The notes beneath the pieces are model-generated. The model made no database searches, had not been told where the DNA came from, and worked only from the letters and a program-made list of their open reading frames with translations. From the NCBI GenBank assembly GCA_964537875.1, contig CAZIDN010000008.1, positions 28,987-92,986 of the forward strand: 64,000 nt of DNA, in the 5' to 3' direction. This DNA is from JAPKZH01 sp964537875. Its GTDB lineage: Bacteria > Acidobacteriota > Aminicenantia > Aminicenantales > UBA4085. Made by a program: the position numbers and the translations under genes. Shown here piece by piece: positions 34,266-41,902 of the stretch. Positions within the stretch are counted from its first letter, which is position 1. Each line of letters opens with the position of its first letter.

Positions 34266-34748
34266 ATGATCGGCGTGATGGCGGACTCGCACGATAACTT
34301 GAATGCGATCCGATCGGCCGTGCGTCTCTTTAGGGAATCAGGATGCAACCTGGTCGTTCATTCCGGAGACTTCATCGCGCCTTTCGCAGCCAGAGAGCTT
34401 GAAAAGCTCGCCTGCCCGGTCAAAGGCGTCTTTGGGAACTGCGACGGCGAAAAAATGGGGCTGGCCAAAGCTTTTGAGGCCTTCGGCCTGATCCAGAAAG
34501 CCCCATATATCTTTCATTTTGAAGGACTTAACATTCTGGTCACCCATCTGAATGCCCGGGTCGAAGCCTTTCTGGCCAAGCAGGAATACGACCTGATCAT
34601 CTACGGCCATACCCACAAGCCCGATGTTCGCAGACAGAAGAAAACCCTCGTGGTCAATCCGGGAGAAACAGGCGGATGGCTGACGGACAAAAGCACCGTG
34701 GCCCTGTTCGACCCGGCCACCAGAGAAGCCGAAATCATAGTCCTATGA
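34266..34748 (+). CDS. YfcE/MJ0936-type metallophosphoesterase
   Basis: A 160-residue calcineurin-like phosphoesterase. Motifs in order: GVMADSHDNL (D and H ligands), VVHSGDFIAP, GVFGNCDGEK (GNxD, with Cys between), LVTHLN, IYGHTHKPDV. GAGGAG lies five bases before the ATG at 34266; the longer ORF upstream is not family-like. Enzymes of this group hydrolyse simple phosphodiesters in vitro; the natural substrate is unknown. Its stop overlaps the next small gene as ATGA. Confidence 0.88.
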   Translation: MIGVMADSHDNLNAIRSAVRLFRESGCNLVVHSGDFIAPFAARELEKLACPVKGVFGNCDGEKMGLAKAFEAFGLIQKAPYIFHFEGLNILVTHLNARVEAFLAKQEYDLIIYGHTHKPDVRRQKKTLVVNPGETGGWLTDKSTVALFDPATREAEIIVL

Positions 34749-34894
34749 CCCATCAAATCAACAGGCGACAGAAGCCTCTCTGGCAAAAGCTGCGCAAGCC
34801 CATGCCCCCTCCGACCAAGCCGCAGTCGACGAAAAAAGGCAAAAAAGCTTACGACCGCAAGAATCAGGCTTGGAAGAAAGAAATCCATCCGTAA
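34745..34894 (+). CDS. Small basic protein, unknown
   Basis: A 49-residue protein whose ATG overlaps the phosphoesterase stop (ATGA), so translation is probably coupled. The sequence is rich in Lys, Arg and Pro: QKLRKPMPPPTKPQ, then STKKGKKAYDRKNQAW. No membrane segment. I do not recognise the family. The KKGKxxYxRK string is loosely like the C-terminal part of the ribosome-rescue factor ArfA, but this is weak and the context gives no support. The next gene begins 452 nt away. Confidence 0.5.
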   Translation: MTHQINRRQKPLWQKLRKPMPPPTKPQSTKKGKKAYDRKNQAWKKEIHP

Positions 34895-34935
34895 AATGAC
34901 GCTTGGCGAGGGGCATACCGCGAAAAAGCCCGTCA

Positions 34936-35060
34936 TCGGACTGAGCGGGCATGGTTTCTCTCCAAAGGAGAGAAGAGCGAAGGAACGATGTCGAGCGGAT
35001 TTTCCTCGATGGGGAAAATCCGCGTGGCTTTGAGCGGCATGCCCCGAGCCGTAAACATCA
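34936..35060 (+). repeat. Hairpin cluster related to R3
   Basis: TTCTCTCC with GGAGAGAA around 34954-34972, GCGGATTTTCC (34995-35005) with GGAAAATCCGC (35013-35023), and an outer GGGCATG (about 34946) with CATGCCC (about 35038). AGAGCGAAG occurs here as in R3 (23344-23352). It sits directly before R1 copy B; together they fill the 452-nt gap between the two operons. Confidence 0.5.
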
Positions 35061-35064
35061 ATTT

Positions 35065-35229
35065 ATGTGGTTTCGAAGAGGCATGGGGATCTCTCCTGAG
35101 GCCCCCATAGCGGAGGGGGGCCCTGGAATTGGGGACACACACGGTGTGTGTCCCCAATTCCAGGGGGAACCGACGGGACTGGTTCCCCAGGGGGCCGGGA
35201 GAGATTCCCATGCCTCTTCGAAACCACAT
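35065..35229 (+). repeat. Structured element R1, copy B
   Basis: Arms of 30 nt at 35065-35094 and 35200-35229 pair with one G-U. The core repeats TAGCGGAGGGGGGCCC (35108-35123) and the GGGGAACC...GGTTCCCC hairpin (35164-35188) of copy A. The middle hairpin is different in sequence and longer here (20 pairs, 35121-35140 with 35146-35165) and contains GGGGACACAC. Both A and B are followed by ATATTTCGAGA. The remaining bases to 35346 hold a GGAGAGG ribosome site before the next gene. Confidence 0.85.
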
Positions 35230-35346
35230 ATTTCGAGATGCTTCGCTCCGAGCCTTTTTCCTTGAGGATGGCCCTTATTTGTATTATACTACCCTTTTTA
35301 TTTTTAAAATTTACGCTTTTTAAGGATTTATGGAGGAGAGGTTTTT

Positions 35347-36651
35347 ATGAAAAAAGTCATCATCATGGGTGCCGCGGGACGCGACTTCCACAACTTCAAC
35401 ACATATTTCCGGGATAACCCGAATTTCCAGGTCGTGGCGTTCACGGCCAGCCAAATCCCCGACATCGAGGGCCGCAAATACCCCTCTTCGCTCGCCGGCA
35501 AGCTTTACCCGGACGGAATCCCGATCTACGCCGAAGAAGAGCTCGAGGCCCTGATCAAGAAGCACGGTGCGACCAAAGTCTATTTCTCCTACAGCGATGT
35601 CTCTCATGAATATGTCATGCACAAGGCGTCCCAGGTCCAGGCGGCCGGCGCCAGTTTCGTCCTCCTCGGCCCGGTTGACACGATGGTTAAGAGCAAAAAG
35701 CCCGTCGTCTCCGTGTGCGCGGTGCGCACCGGGTCGGGCAAAAGCCAAACTTCGAGAAAAGCCGCCCTTATCCTCAAGAAAAAAGGCCGTCGAGTGGCCG
35801 TCATCCGCCATCCCATGCCCTACGGCGACCTGGCCAAGCAGAAGGTCCAGCGCTTCGCCACCTATGAAGACATGGCCAAACACGAATGCACGATCGAAGA
35901 GCGGGAAGAGTACGAACCCCATGTGAAGCACGGCATCGTCGTCTATGCCGGCGTCGACTACGAGGCCATCCTCCGCGAGGCCGAAAAGGAAGCGGACGTC
36001 ATCCTCTGGGACGGCGGGAACAACGACGTTCCTTTCTATACGCCCGACCTGGAAATCGTGGTGGTCGACCCCCACCGGGCGGGCCATGAGCTTCTTTACT
36101 ATCCGGGGGAAACCAATTTCCGGCGAGCCGATGTCCTGATCATCAACAAGCTCGACACCGCCGCCAAGGAGAATGTGGATAAGGTCCTAGAAAACATCAA
36201 AGCGGTCAATCCGGCCGCCACGGTCATCCGAGCCGGATCTCCGATCAGCGTCCAAAACGGCGGCGAGATCACAGGCAAACGCGTTCTCGTCATCGAAGAC
36301 GGGCCGACCGTCACCCACGGCGGCATGGCCTTCGGTGCCGGCATCGTGGCCGCCTCGAAATACGGGGCCGCCGAAGTCGTCGATCCAAGGCCTTTCGCCG
36401 TCGGAAGCATCAAAAAGACGTTTGAAAAATACAGGCACCTGGATAAGGTTCTCCCGGCCCTGGGCTATGGAGAAACCCAGGTCAAGGAGCTGGCCGAGAC
36501 AATCAACAGGATCGATTGCGACCTGATCATCAGCGGTACTCCGATCGACTTGAACCGCCTGATCAAGACCCGTCAGCCGATGCTTCAGGTCGGATACGAG
36601 CTTGAGGAGATCGGGTCGCCCACCCTGGAAGACGTGCTCGAGAGATTCTGA
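35347..36651 (+). CDS. Cyclic 2,3-diphosphoglycerate synthetase-like GTPase
   Basis: A 434-residue protein similar in layout to archaeal cyclic-2,3-DPG synthetase. An N-terminal Rossmann-like start (KKVIIMGAAGRDFHNFNTYF) precedes a P-loop, RTGSGKSQTSRKAALILKKK (about residues 127-146), and NKLD (about 263), so it is built like a NIMIBY/HypB-type NTPase. The C-terminal part holds PTVTHGGMAFGAG and IISGTPIDLNRLI. In bacteria this family often sits beside carbamate kinase, as here, and its reaction has not been shown to be cDPG formation. Five bases separate it from arcC. Confidence 0.8.
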   Translation: MKKVIIMGAAGRDFHNFNTYFRDNPNFQVVAFTASQIPDIEGRKYPSSLAGKLYPDGIPIYAEEELEALIKKHGATKVYFSYSDVSHEYVMHKASQVQAAGASFVLLGPVDTMVKSKKPVVSVCAVRTGSGKSQTSRKAALILKKKGRRVAVIRHPMPYGDLAKQKVQRFATYEDMAKHECTIEEREEYEPHVKHGIVVYAGVDYEAILREAEKEADVILWDGGNNDVPFYTPDLEIVVVDPHRAGHELLYYPGETNFRRADVLIINKLDTAAKENVDKVLENIKAVNPAATVIRAGSPISVQNGGEITGKRVLVIEDGPTVTHGGMAFGAGIVAASKYGAAEVVDPRPFAVGSIKKTFEKYRHLDKVLPALGYGETQVKELAETINRIDCDLIISGTPIDLNRLIKTRQPMLQVGYELEEIGSPTLEDVLERF

Positions 36652-36656
36652 AGGAA

Positions 36657-37616
36657 ATGCCCATCAAACGACGCCTCGCCCTGATCGCCTTCGGCGGCAA
36701 CGCCCTGCTCCCCGAGAACCAACGGGGGATCCAGGAAGAACAGATGAAGAACGCCGAAAAGGCCGCCCAGCTCATGGCCCACATCGTCCGAAAAGGCTAC
36801 GAACTCATCATCGTCCACGGCAACGGGCCCCAGGTCGGCAACCTCCTGATCCAGATGGAAGAAGCGGTCACCAAGGTCCCTCCTTACTCGCTCGACCTCT
36901 GCGACGCCATGACCGAGGGCAGCATGGGCTTCATGCTCGAAAGGGCTATCACCAACGAGCTGCGGCGCCATTCTATCGATAAAGAAGTCATTACCCTGGT
37001 CACCCAGGTCGTCGTCGACAGGAACGACCCGGCCTTCGACAGCCCGACCAAGCCTGTCGGCCCGTTTTACACAAGATACAGGGCCCAACAGCTTGCCCGT
37101 GAGAAGAAATGGACGGTGGTCGAGGACGCCGGACGCGGCTATCGAAAAGTCGTCCCCTCGCCCAAGCCCATCGACGTCGTGCCCAAGTGGATCATCAGGG
37201 ATCTCGTCCAGGCCGGCCGCATCGTGGTCGCCGCGGGAGGAGGCGGTATACCCGTTATCCTTAACAACCGCGGCCTCTTCGAGGGCGTCGAAGCCGTGAT
37301 CGACAAAGATTATGCCGCAAGCCTGATCGCCCGGGAAGTCAAAGTCGACCTGTTCATCATCCTGACCGGGATCGAAGAGGTTTACATCAATTTCGGCAAG
37401 CCCGACCAACAGGAAATGCCCGTCCTCACCGTGGACGAGGCGCAGAAATACCTGGAGGAAGGTCAGTTCCCGCCCGGCTCGATGGGGCCGAAGATCCAGG
37501 CGGCCATCGATTACATAAAGGCCGGCGGCAAGGAGGTCCTGATCACGAAAGCCAGCCACCTCAAAGCCGCCCTTCTCAAAAGGGCGGGGACGAGGATCAT
37601 CGAGGCCAAAGGCTAG
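36657..37616 (+). CDS. arcC: Carbamate kinase
   Basis: A 319-residue amino-acid-kinase-fold enzyme that makes ATP from carbamoyl phosphate (or the reverse). Motifs: LIAFGGNALLPENQRG (about residues 8-23), IIVHGNGPQVGNLLIQ (about 48), VVAAGGGGIPV (about 197), IDKDYAASLIA (about 220), FPPGSMGPKIQAAI (about 276). Together with the ornithine carbamoyltransferase next door it could yield ATP from citrulline, or supply carbamoyl phosphate. No arginine deiminase is in the window, so direction is uncertain. Confidence 0.95.
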   Translation: MPIKRRLALIAFGGNALLPENQRGIQEEQMKNAEKAAQLMAHIVRKGYELIIVHGNGPQVGNLLIQMEEAVTKVPPYSLDLCDAMTEGSMGFMLERAITNELRRHSIDKEVITLVTQVVVDRNDPAFDSPTKPVGPFYTRYRAQQLAREKKWTVVEDAGRGYRKVVPSPKPIDVVPKWIIRDLVQAGRIVVAAGGGGIPVILNNRGLFEGVEAVIDKDYAASLIAREVKVDLFIILTGIEEVYINFGKPDQQEMPVLTVDEAQKYLEEGQFPPGSMGPKIQAAIDYIKAGGKEVLITKASHLKAALLKRAGTRIIEAKG

Positions 37617-37632
37617 CCGGCAGGAGAGAGCT

Positions 37633-38571
37633 ATGCAGAAAGACTTTATATCGATCCATGACCTAACGCTCTATGAATTCAACGAACTCCTGGATTTGAC
37701 CCAGGAAATCAAGGAGGATCCCGACAAATACCGGAAAAAGCTAAAGAACAAAATCCTGGCCATGATCTTCGAAAAGCCATCGCTGCGGACACGCATGACG
37801 TTCGAAGTCGGTATGTTCGAGCTCGGCGGGAAGGCCATCTACCTCAGCCCCAACGAGATCCAGGTCGGAAAGCGGGAGACGGTCGAGGACATCGGGCGCA
37901 ACCTTGAACGCTGGGTGGACGGCATCATGATCCGCACCTTCGCCCATGACAATGTGATCAGGCTGGCCAAGTCCGCCTCGATCCCCGTTATCAACGCCCT
38001 GACCGACTACTCCCATCCCTGTCAGGGGATGGCGGACATCTTTACCCTGCGGGAGAAGAAAGGCGGCCTGTCCAAGATCAAACTGGCCTATGTCGGAGAC
38101 GGCAACAACGTCTGCCACAGCCTGATGCTGGCTGCGGCCAAAGCCGGGCTCAAAATGGCCGTGGCCACGCCGAAAGGCTATGAGCCGAGCCCGGCCGTCG
38201 TGGAATGCGCCCGGGAAGATGGTCGCGAGACAGGCTTTTCGCTCGAGCTCGTCCATGACCCGAAGGCCGCTGTCAAAGACGCCGACGCCGTCTATACGGA
38301 CATCTGGGCCTCGATGGGGCAGGAACAGGAGAAAGAAGCCCGGGCCAGGGTTTTTGCTCCCTTCCAGGTGAACCCGGCGCTCATGGCCTTTGCCAAGCTT
38401 GACGCCGCTTTTATGCACTGTCTGCCCGCCCATAGGGAAGAGGAGGTGACCGCTTCGGTCCTTGAATCTCCCCAGTCGGTCGTCTTTGATCAGGCTGAGA
38501 ACAGGCTTCATATCCAAAAAGCAATTATGCTATTATTAATGGGGAAAAAAGAGAAACATGGAGAAAGATAA
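37633..38571 (+). CDS. argF: Ornithine carbamoyltransferase
   Basis: A 312-residue transferase. The carbamoyl phosphate site is FEKPSLRTRMTFEVGM (about residues 45-60). Ornithine and hinge marks: DYSHPCQGMADIFTLRE (about 124-140), LAYVGDGNNVCHSLM (about 151), and CLPAHREEEVT (about 266). The ornithine-type DxxSMG loop is VYTDIWASMGQE. SD GGAGAG precedes the ATG. Start of the next gene overlaps by 14 nt. Could act in synthesis (ArgF) or catabolism (ArcB); the arcC neighbour leans to catabolism. Confidence 0.94.
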   Translation: MQKDFISIHDLTLYEFNELLDLTQEIKEDPDKYRKKLKNKILAMIFEKPSLRTRMTFEVGMFELGGKAIYLSPNEIQVGKRETVEDIGRNLERWVDGIMIRTFAHDNVIRLAKSASIPVINALTDYSHPCQGMADIFTLREKKGGLSKIKLAYVGDGNNVCHSLMLAAAKAGLKMAVATPKGYEPSPAVVECAREDGRETGFSLELVHDPKAAVKDADAVYTDIWASMGQEQEKEARARVFAPFQVNPALMAFAKLDAAFMHCLPAHREEEVTASVLESPQSVVFDQAENRLHIQKAIMLLLMGKKEKHGER

Positions 38572-40663
38572 CACGCTCGTTCAGGTGACCTCGGACGATA
38601 TCGCTTTCATCGAACTTGAACTGGCCAAGACGCGCAAGCCCGCCTCCGTCCGGGAGGTCACCGAGAGGTTGGCCTTCCGCAAAACCGCCAGCCAGCGGAC
38701 CCAGGAAGTGAAAATTTATGACCCGAGCTGCGTCTATCAAGTCGGGGATTCGATCTACAAGGAGTACGATGAACACTTGACCGTGAGCAGCAAGACCGTG
38801 GAGTCGTTCAGGGGAGCCGTTGTCCTGAAGGTCGTCCATAAGGTTTTTTACAAATCGTTCAACTGCGAGATGCTCGAGGTCGATTATACGGGCGGCGGGA
38901 CGTTCCGGAAATACATCGACTACATGAAAAAGTCCAAGACCCAGGTCTTGCTCCCCTCCAACGTAGGCGGCGTCAACTGCGAGCCCCGGGTCATGGGAAA
39001 AGACGATGATCCCCGCCTGACCGAGCTCCCCATGACCGACAAGGACCTCAAGACGCTCGAGAAAAACCTGAAGACGGCGCTCACGAAATCGCCGGCCTTT
39101 TTCAACTGGAGCGACTTTTGGCAGCTCGTGGCCAACCAGCCCTCCATTCCAGAAGACAAAATCAAGGAGATGGAAGACCACGTTGCGGCGGCCAAAGAAT
39201 CGGCGGCGACGGGCGACCTGGTCAAAAAATTCATGGGGCTCGAGGCCTCCCACGACCTCTTCGACATCCACTGCCTTTGGCTCAACCACATCCTCGAGAC
39301 AAAATACAAGAAAGAATTCCTCCAAGTCTCGCCTCTTGAATGGGGAAAATGGCACCTCAAGAGCATTCTCAACGCCCTTCCCGAGAAGCTGCCCTTGTCC
39401 TCGGAGCCGGCGCCCCTGCCGGAATTCGAGACCGCCGAGAAGATCGAAGTCACGCCATTCCACGCCTTCCCTCTCAAGGTCTACCTCACCTGGAGAGAAA
39501 TCCTTTCCGGGGGCGTCAAGATTCCCAAGAGCTTCAACAAAGAGCTCAGCCCTTCGCGGGAGTACATCTTCACGGATGCCGACGAGAACAAAAATTACAC
39601 CGTTTTCTACTATCCGCAGCAGGGCTACTTTCTAGGGTTGAAAGAGTTCTTCGCCGTAAACGGCATCCCCCAGGGAACGAGCATGACCCTGGAACGCAAA
39701 GGGCCGGTCCATTTCCATTTTTGGCTGAAAAAATCCAAGAAAAAAATTTCCGTTGCCAAGCTGACCCATGACCCGGAAAAAGACCTGTTTGCCGATGCGG
39801 GAGAAGCCGCGACATTGGCCCTCCCCAACAAAATCATCTATCTGGAACGGGAAACCCTGATCAAGATGATCGGCCTTTACCCCGAGAGGATCGATCGCAA
39901 CCTCAGGGATCTCCTCGTCCTTGTCTTCAAGAATTTCAGCCCCCCGTCCACCGGCTACTCGCTCCATTTTCTCCGAGCCTATCATCTCGTCGACATTCTC
40001 AAGCGAACATCGCAGGAAGATGTCGAATACACGCTGCTCAATTCCTTTGAATTCACAAAATCCGACAAGAAGAAGGGCATCTTCTATTACCAGGAGGCGG
40101 CCGCGCTCAAGGAAGAAATCCTGCCCGGAGCCCTTCCGGCCTTGATGGAGGAAATCCCGGAGGAGATGCCGGCCGAAGAAATCCCGGTGCACGAAATCCA
40201 GGCCCAGGAAGCCCTGGAAGACATCGGCCTCGAAGCCGGGATCGCCGAAATCCAAGAAAAAGCCACGCCGGAAAAGCCGGCGGCCAAAAAAGAGAAAGAA
40301 TTCAAGAAGAAAAAGATAAGAGCCGAGGGCGAGAAAGCTCCGCGGGCGAGAAAAAGCGAGCGCCGCGCCATCGAGGAGAAGATCGAAGAAGAAGAGTCGG
40401 AAGAGGAAGCCTTGATTGCCGTCAAAGCCCAGGAAGGAGAGGAGCTTGAGGAGGCCCGGGCCGCGGCGGAAGCGGCGGCCGAAGCCCCGCCTGCCGCTTC
40501 GCCGGAAGCAACGGCCGAAGCCGATGCCGAAGCCAAAAAAGAAGCCCCCAAAAAAGAAGAAGCGAAGAAGCCCGAGGAAGCGGCCGGCGCCTTCGGCAGC
40601 CTCCTGGCGGAGAAATTAAAGGCCGCCCTGACGAAAAAGCGGCAGGAAGAGCAAAAGAAATAG
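38558..40663 (+). CDS. Large unknown protein with charged low-complexity tail
   Basis: A 701-residue protein I do not recognise. Residues 1-~300 look globular, with beta-rich stretches such as FRGAVVLKVVHKVFY and helix-rich ones. Residues ~320-525 form a second globular part (YIFTDADENKNYTVFYYPQQ, GTSMTLERKGPVHFHFWLKK, LLNSFEFTKSDKKKGIFYY). From ~530 to the end it is Glu/Lys/Ala-rich, disordered or coiled, with stretches such as EAPKKEEAKKPEEAAGA. No signal peptide or membrane helix. It overlaps argF by 14 nt, so the operon may carry a dedicated partner of carbamoyl phosphate metabolism, or a nucleic-acid binder. Function cannot be stated. Confidence 0.7.
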   Translation: MEKDNTLVQVTSDDIAFIELELAKTRKPASVREVTERLAFRKTASQRTQEVKIYDPSCVYQVGDSIYKEYDEHLTVSSKTVESFRGAVVLKVVHKVFYKSFNCEMLEVDYTGGGTFRKYIDYMKKSKTQVLLPSNVGGVNCEPRVMGKDDDPRLTELPMTDKDLKTLEKNLKTALTKSPAFFNWSDFWQLVANQPSIPEDKIKEMEDHVAAAKESAATGDLVKKFMGLEASHDLFDIHCLWLNHILETKYKKEFLQVSPLEWGKWHLKSILNALPEKLPLSSEPAPLPEFETAEKIEVTPFHAFPLKVYLTWREILSGGVKIPKSFNKELSPSREYIFTDADENKNYTVFYYPQQGYFLGLKEFFAVNGIPQGTSMTLERKGPVHFHFWLKKSKKKISVAKLTHDPEKDLFADAGEAATLALPNKIIYLERETLIKMIGLYPERIDRNLRDLLVLVFKNFSPPSTGYSLHFLRAYHLVDILKRTSQEDVEYTLLNSFEFTKSDKKKGIFYYQEAAALKEEILPGALPALMEEIPEEMPAEEIPVHEIQAQEALEDIGLEAGIAEIQEKATPEKPAAKKEKEFKKKKIRAEGEKAPRARKSERRAIEEKIEEEESEEEALIAVKAQEGEELEEARAAAEAAAEAPPAASPEATAEADAEAKKEAPKKEEAKKPEEAAGAFGSLLAEKLKAALTKKRQEEQKK

Positions 40664-40773
40664 GCTCGCCACTCGGAAGGTTTTTTTCATCCTCGCCATT
40701 TTAAATCCGGGATCAAACCTCATCATTCAACAATACTAATATCAACGTAATAATTTAAATGACATCTCAGTTC

Positions 40774-40899
40774 GGGCGACGCTTAGGCCGCCCGCAGCCC
40801 CCGGGCCCAGGGGAACCAGTCCCGTCGGTTCCCCCCGTCGGAAAAGCCGACGGGGCCCCCCTCCGCTACGGAGGCTTGAGGGCGGCCTAAGCGCCGCCC
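40774..40899 (-). repeat. Structured element R1, copy C (opposite orientation)
   Basis: Arms GGGCGACGCTTAGGCCGCCC (40774-40793) and its partner (40880-40899) pair over 20 nt with one G-U. Their sequence is unlike the arms of A and B. The core is the reverse complement of the other copies: GGGGAACC (40810-40817), GGTTCCCC (40827-40834), inner stem 40833-40841 with 40847-40855, then CCCCCCTCCGCTA. It lies in the convergent gap 40664-41022. The rest of that gap is AT-rich and shows nothing else. Confidence 0.85.
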
Positions 40900-41022
40900 A
40901 TACATTGTCACTTTATTTATTGCGTTTGAATTAGCCGCTTGAACGCGGGTCTTTTTGGGGATGATCTTTTTTTGTAAGACATGTTGAATGTCGAGGTTTG
41001 ACCCCGAACGACAGACAAGAAA

Positions 41023-41811
41023 TCAATCGTTTTTCTCAATAATTTCGCGACCGGCCCCAACCCGGCGCGTCACCCCCAACCGGTCGAGCAGCTCGAGTAT
41101 CGGAATGGCGTATTTGCGACTGAGTCCGGTCATGGCTTTGAATTCCGCAACGGTCAATTCTTTCTGACCCAGGCCTCGGACCTTCTCGATGATATCGTCC
41201 AGCCAGCGGGAATGGAGAAAAAATCCCTCCGCTCCTTGGACGATCTTTTTCCGTTCGATGAGGATCTCCAGCAATTTTTCCAGGGCTTGGGAGGTAAGGT
41301 GGAGTTCATCCTGGACGGCCTTTAAAGGCACGGAGTGGAATTTGCCCTGAACAGTCATTTCCTCAAGCCTCTCGAGTAGCTTCTCTTCACGCGCCGAAAG
41401 GACCTCCTGGAAGCCCGATAGAGCGAAGGCCTTCCCTTCTTCCCGGACCCGGCCTGTACTGACCAGGGTCTTCATGGCCAGGCCAAGGATTTTTTTGGGG
41501 ATTTCGAACCTCATCCGGATCTTGTCCAGGGTGATGCCTTTCTCGTCCGGATGTTTCTTATGATATTGGGATATATGGGACAGGAGCTTCCGGCAGAGAT
41601 AATCGAGGCTGTCTCGAGAGACCAGAAACAAGGGCGAAAAGGAGAGAATCCTGATCGTCCCCTCCTCCTCCAGTTGCTGGCTGAGCGAAATCAGCCCGGA
41701 GAGGTCAAAAGGGAAATGGATCCGGGCTTCGCTCTGTCTCAATCCCTTGAGCCTTTTTTTGCGGACCAGGGCCGACAATCTTTCCGAATCCGTCAAAGGC
41801 CGCTTTTTCAT
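41023..41811 (-). CDS. Stand-alone SelB-type C-terminal winged-helix protein
   Basis: A 262-residue protein whose whole length resembles the C-terminal winged-helix array of elongation factor SelB, the part that binds the SECIS RNA hairpin. Examples: LLSHISQYHKKHPDEKGITL, FHSVPLKAVQDELHLTSQA, and ELTVAEFKAMTGLSRKYAIP followed by LLDRLGVTRRVG. The EF-Tu-like GTPase half is missing: an in-frame TAG lies just before the ATG at 41811 (AGGAAG upstream), and rnr occupies the DNA before that. No selenocysteine gene is evident here. It may be a split SelB, a remnant, or an RNA-binding regulator. Confidence 0.75.
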   Translation of the reverse strand: MKKRPLTDSERLSALVRKKRLKGLRQSEARIHFPFDLSGLISLSQQLEEEGTIRILSFSPLFLVSRDSLDYLCRKLLSHISQYHKKHPDEKGITLDKIRMRFEIPKKILGLAMKTLVSTGRVREEGKAFALSGFQEVLSAREEKLLERLEEMTVQGKFHSVPLKAVQDELHLTSQALEKLLEILIERKKIVQGAEGFFLHSRWLDDIIEKVRGLGQKELTVAEFKAMTGLSRKYAIPILELLDRLGVTRRVGAGREIIEKND

Positions 41812-41902
41812 ATCTTCCTAGAACGGGTCAAGCCTGCCGCATGGACACTCTTCTTTCCCTCGTTGAAGAGAAAAGAGCGTCGAAGAGATCGGCCAGACTT
41901 CC

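Noticed and set aside
40664..41022. Rho-independent terminator between convergent genes
   Set aside because: The strong fold there is R1 copy C, whose core is shared with copies not at gene ends; no T run follows it on either strand.
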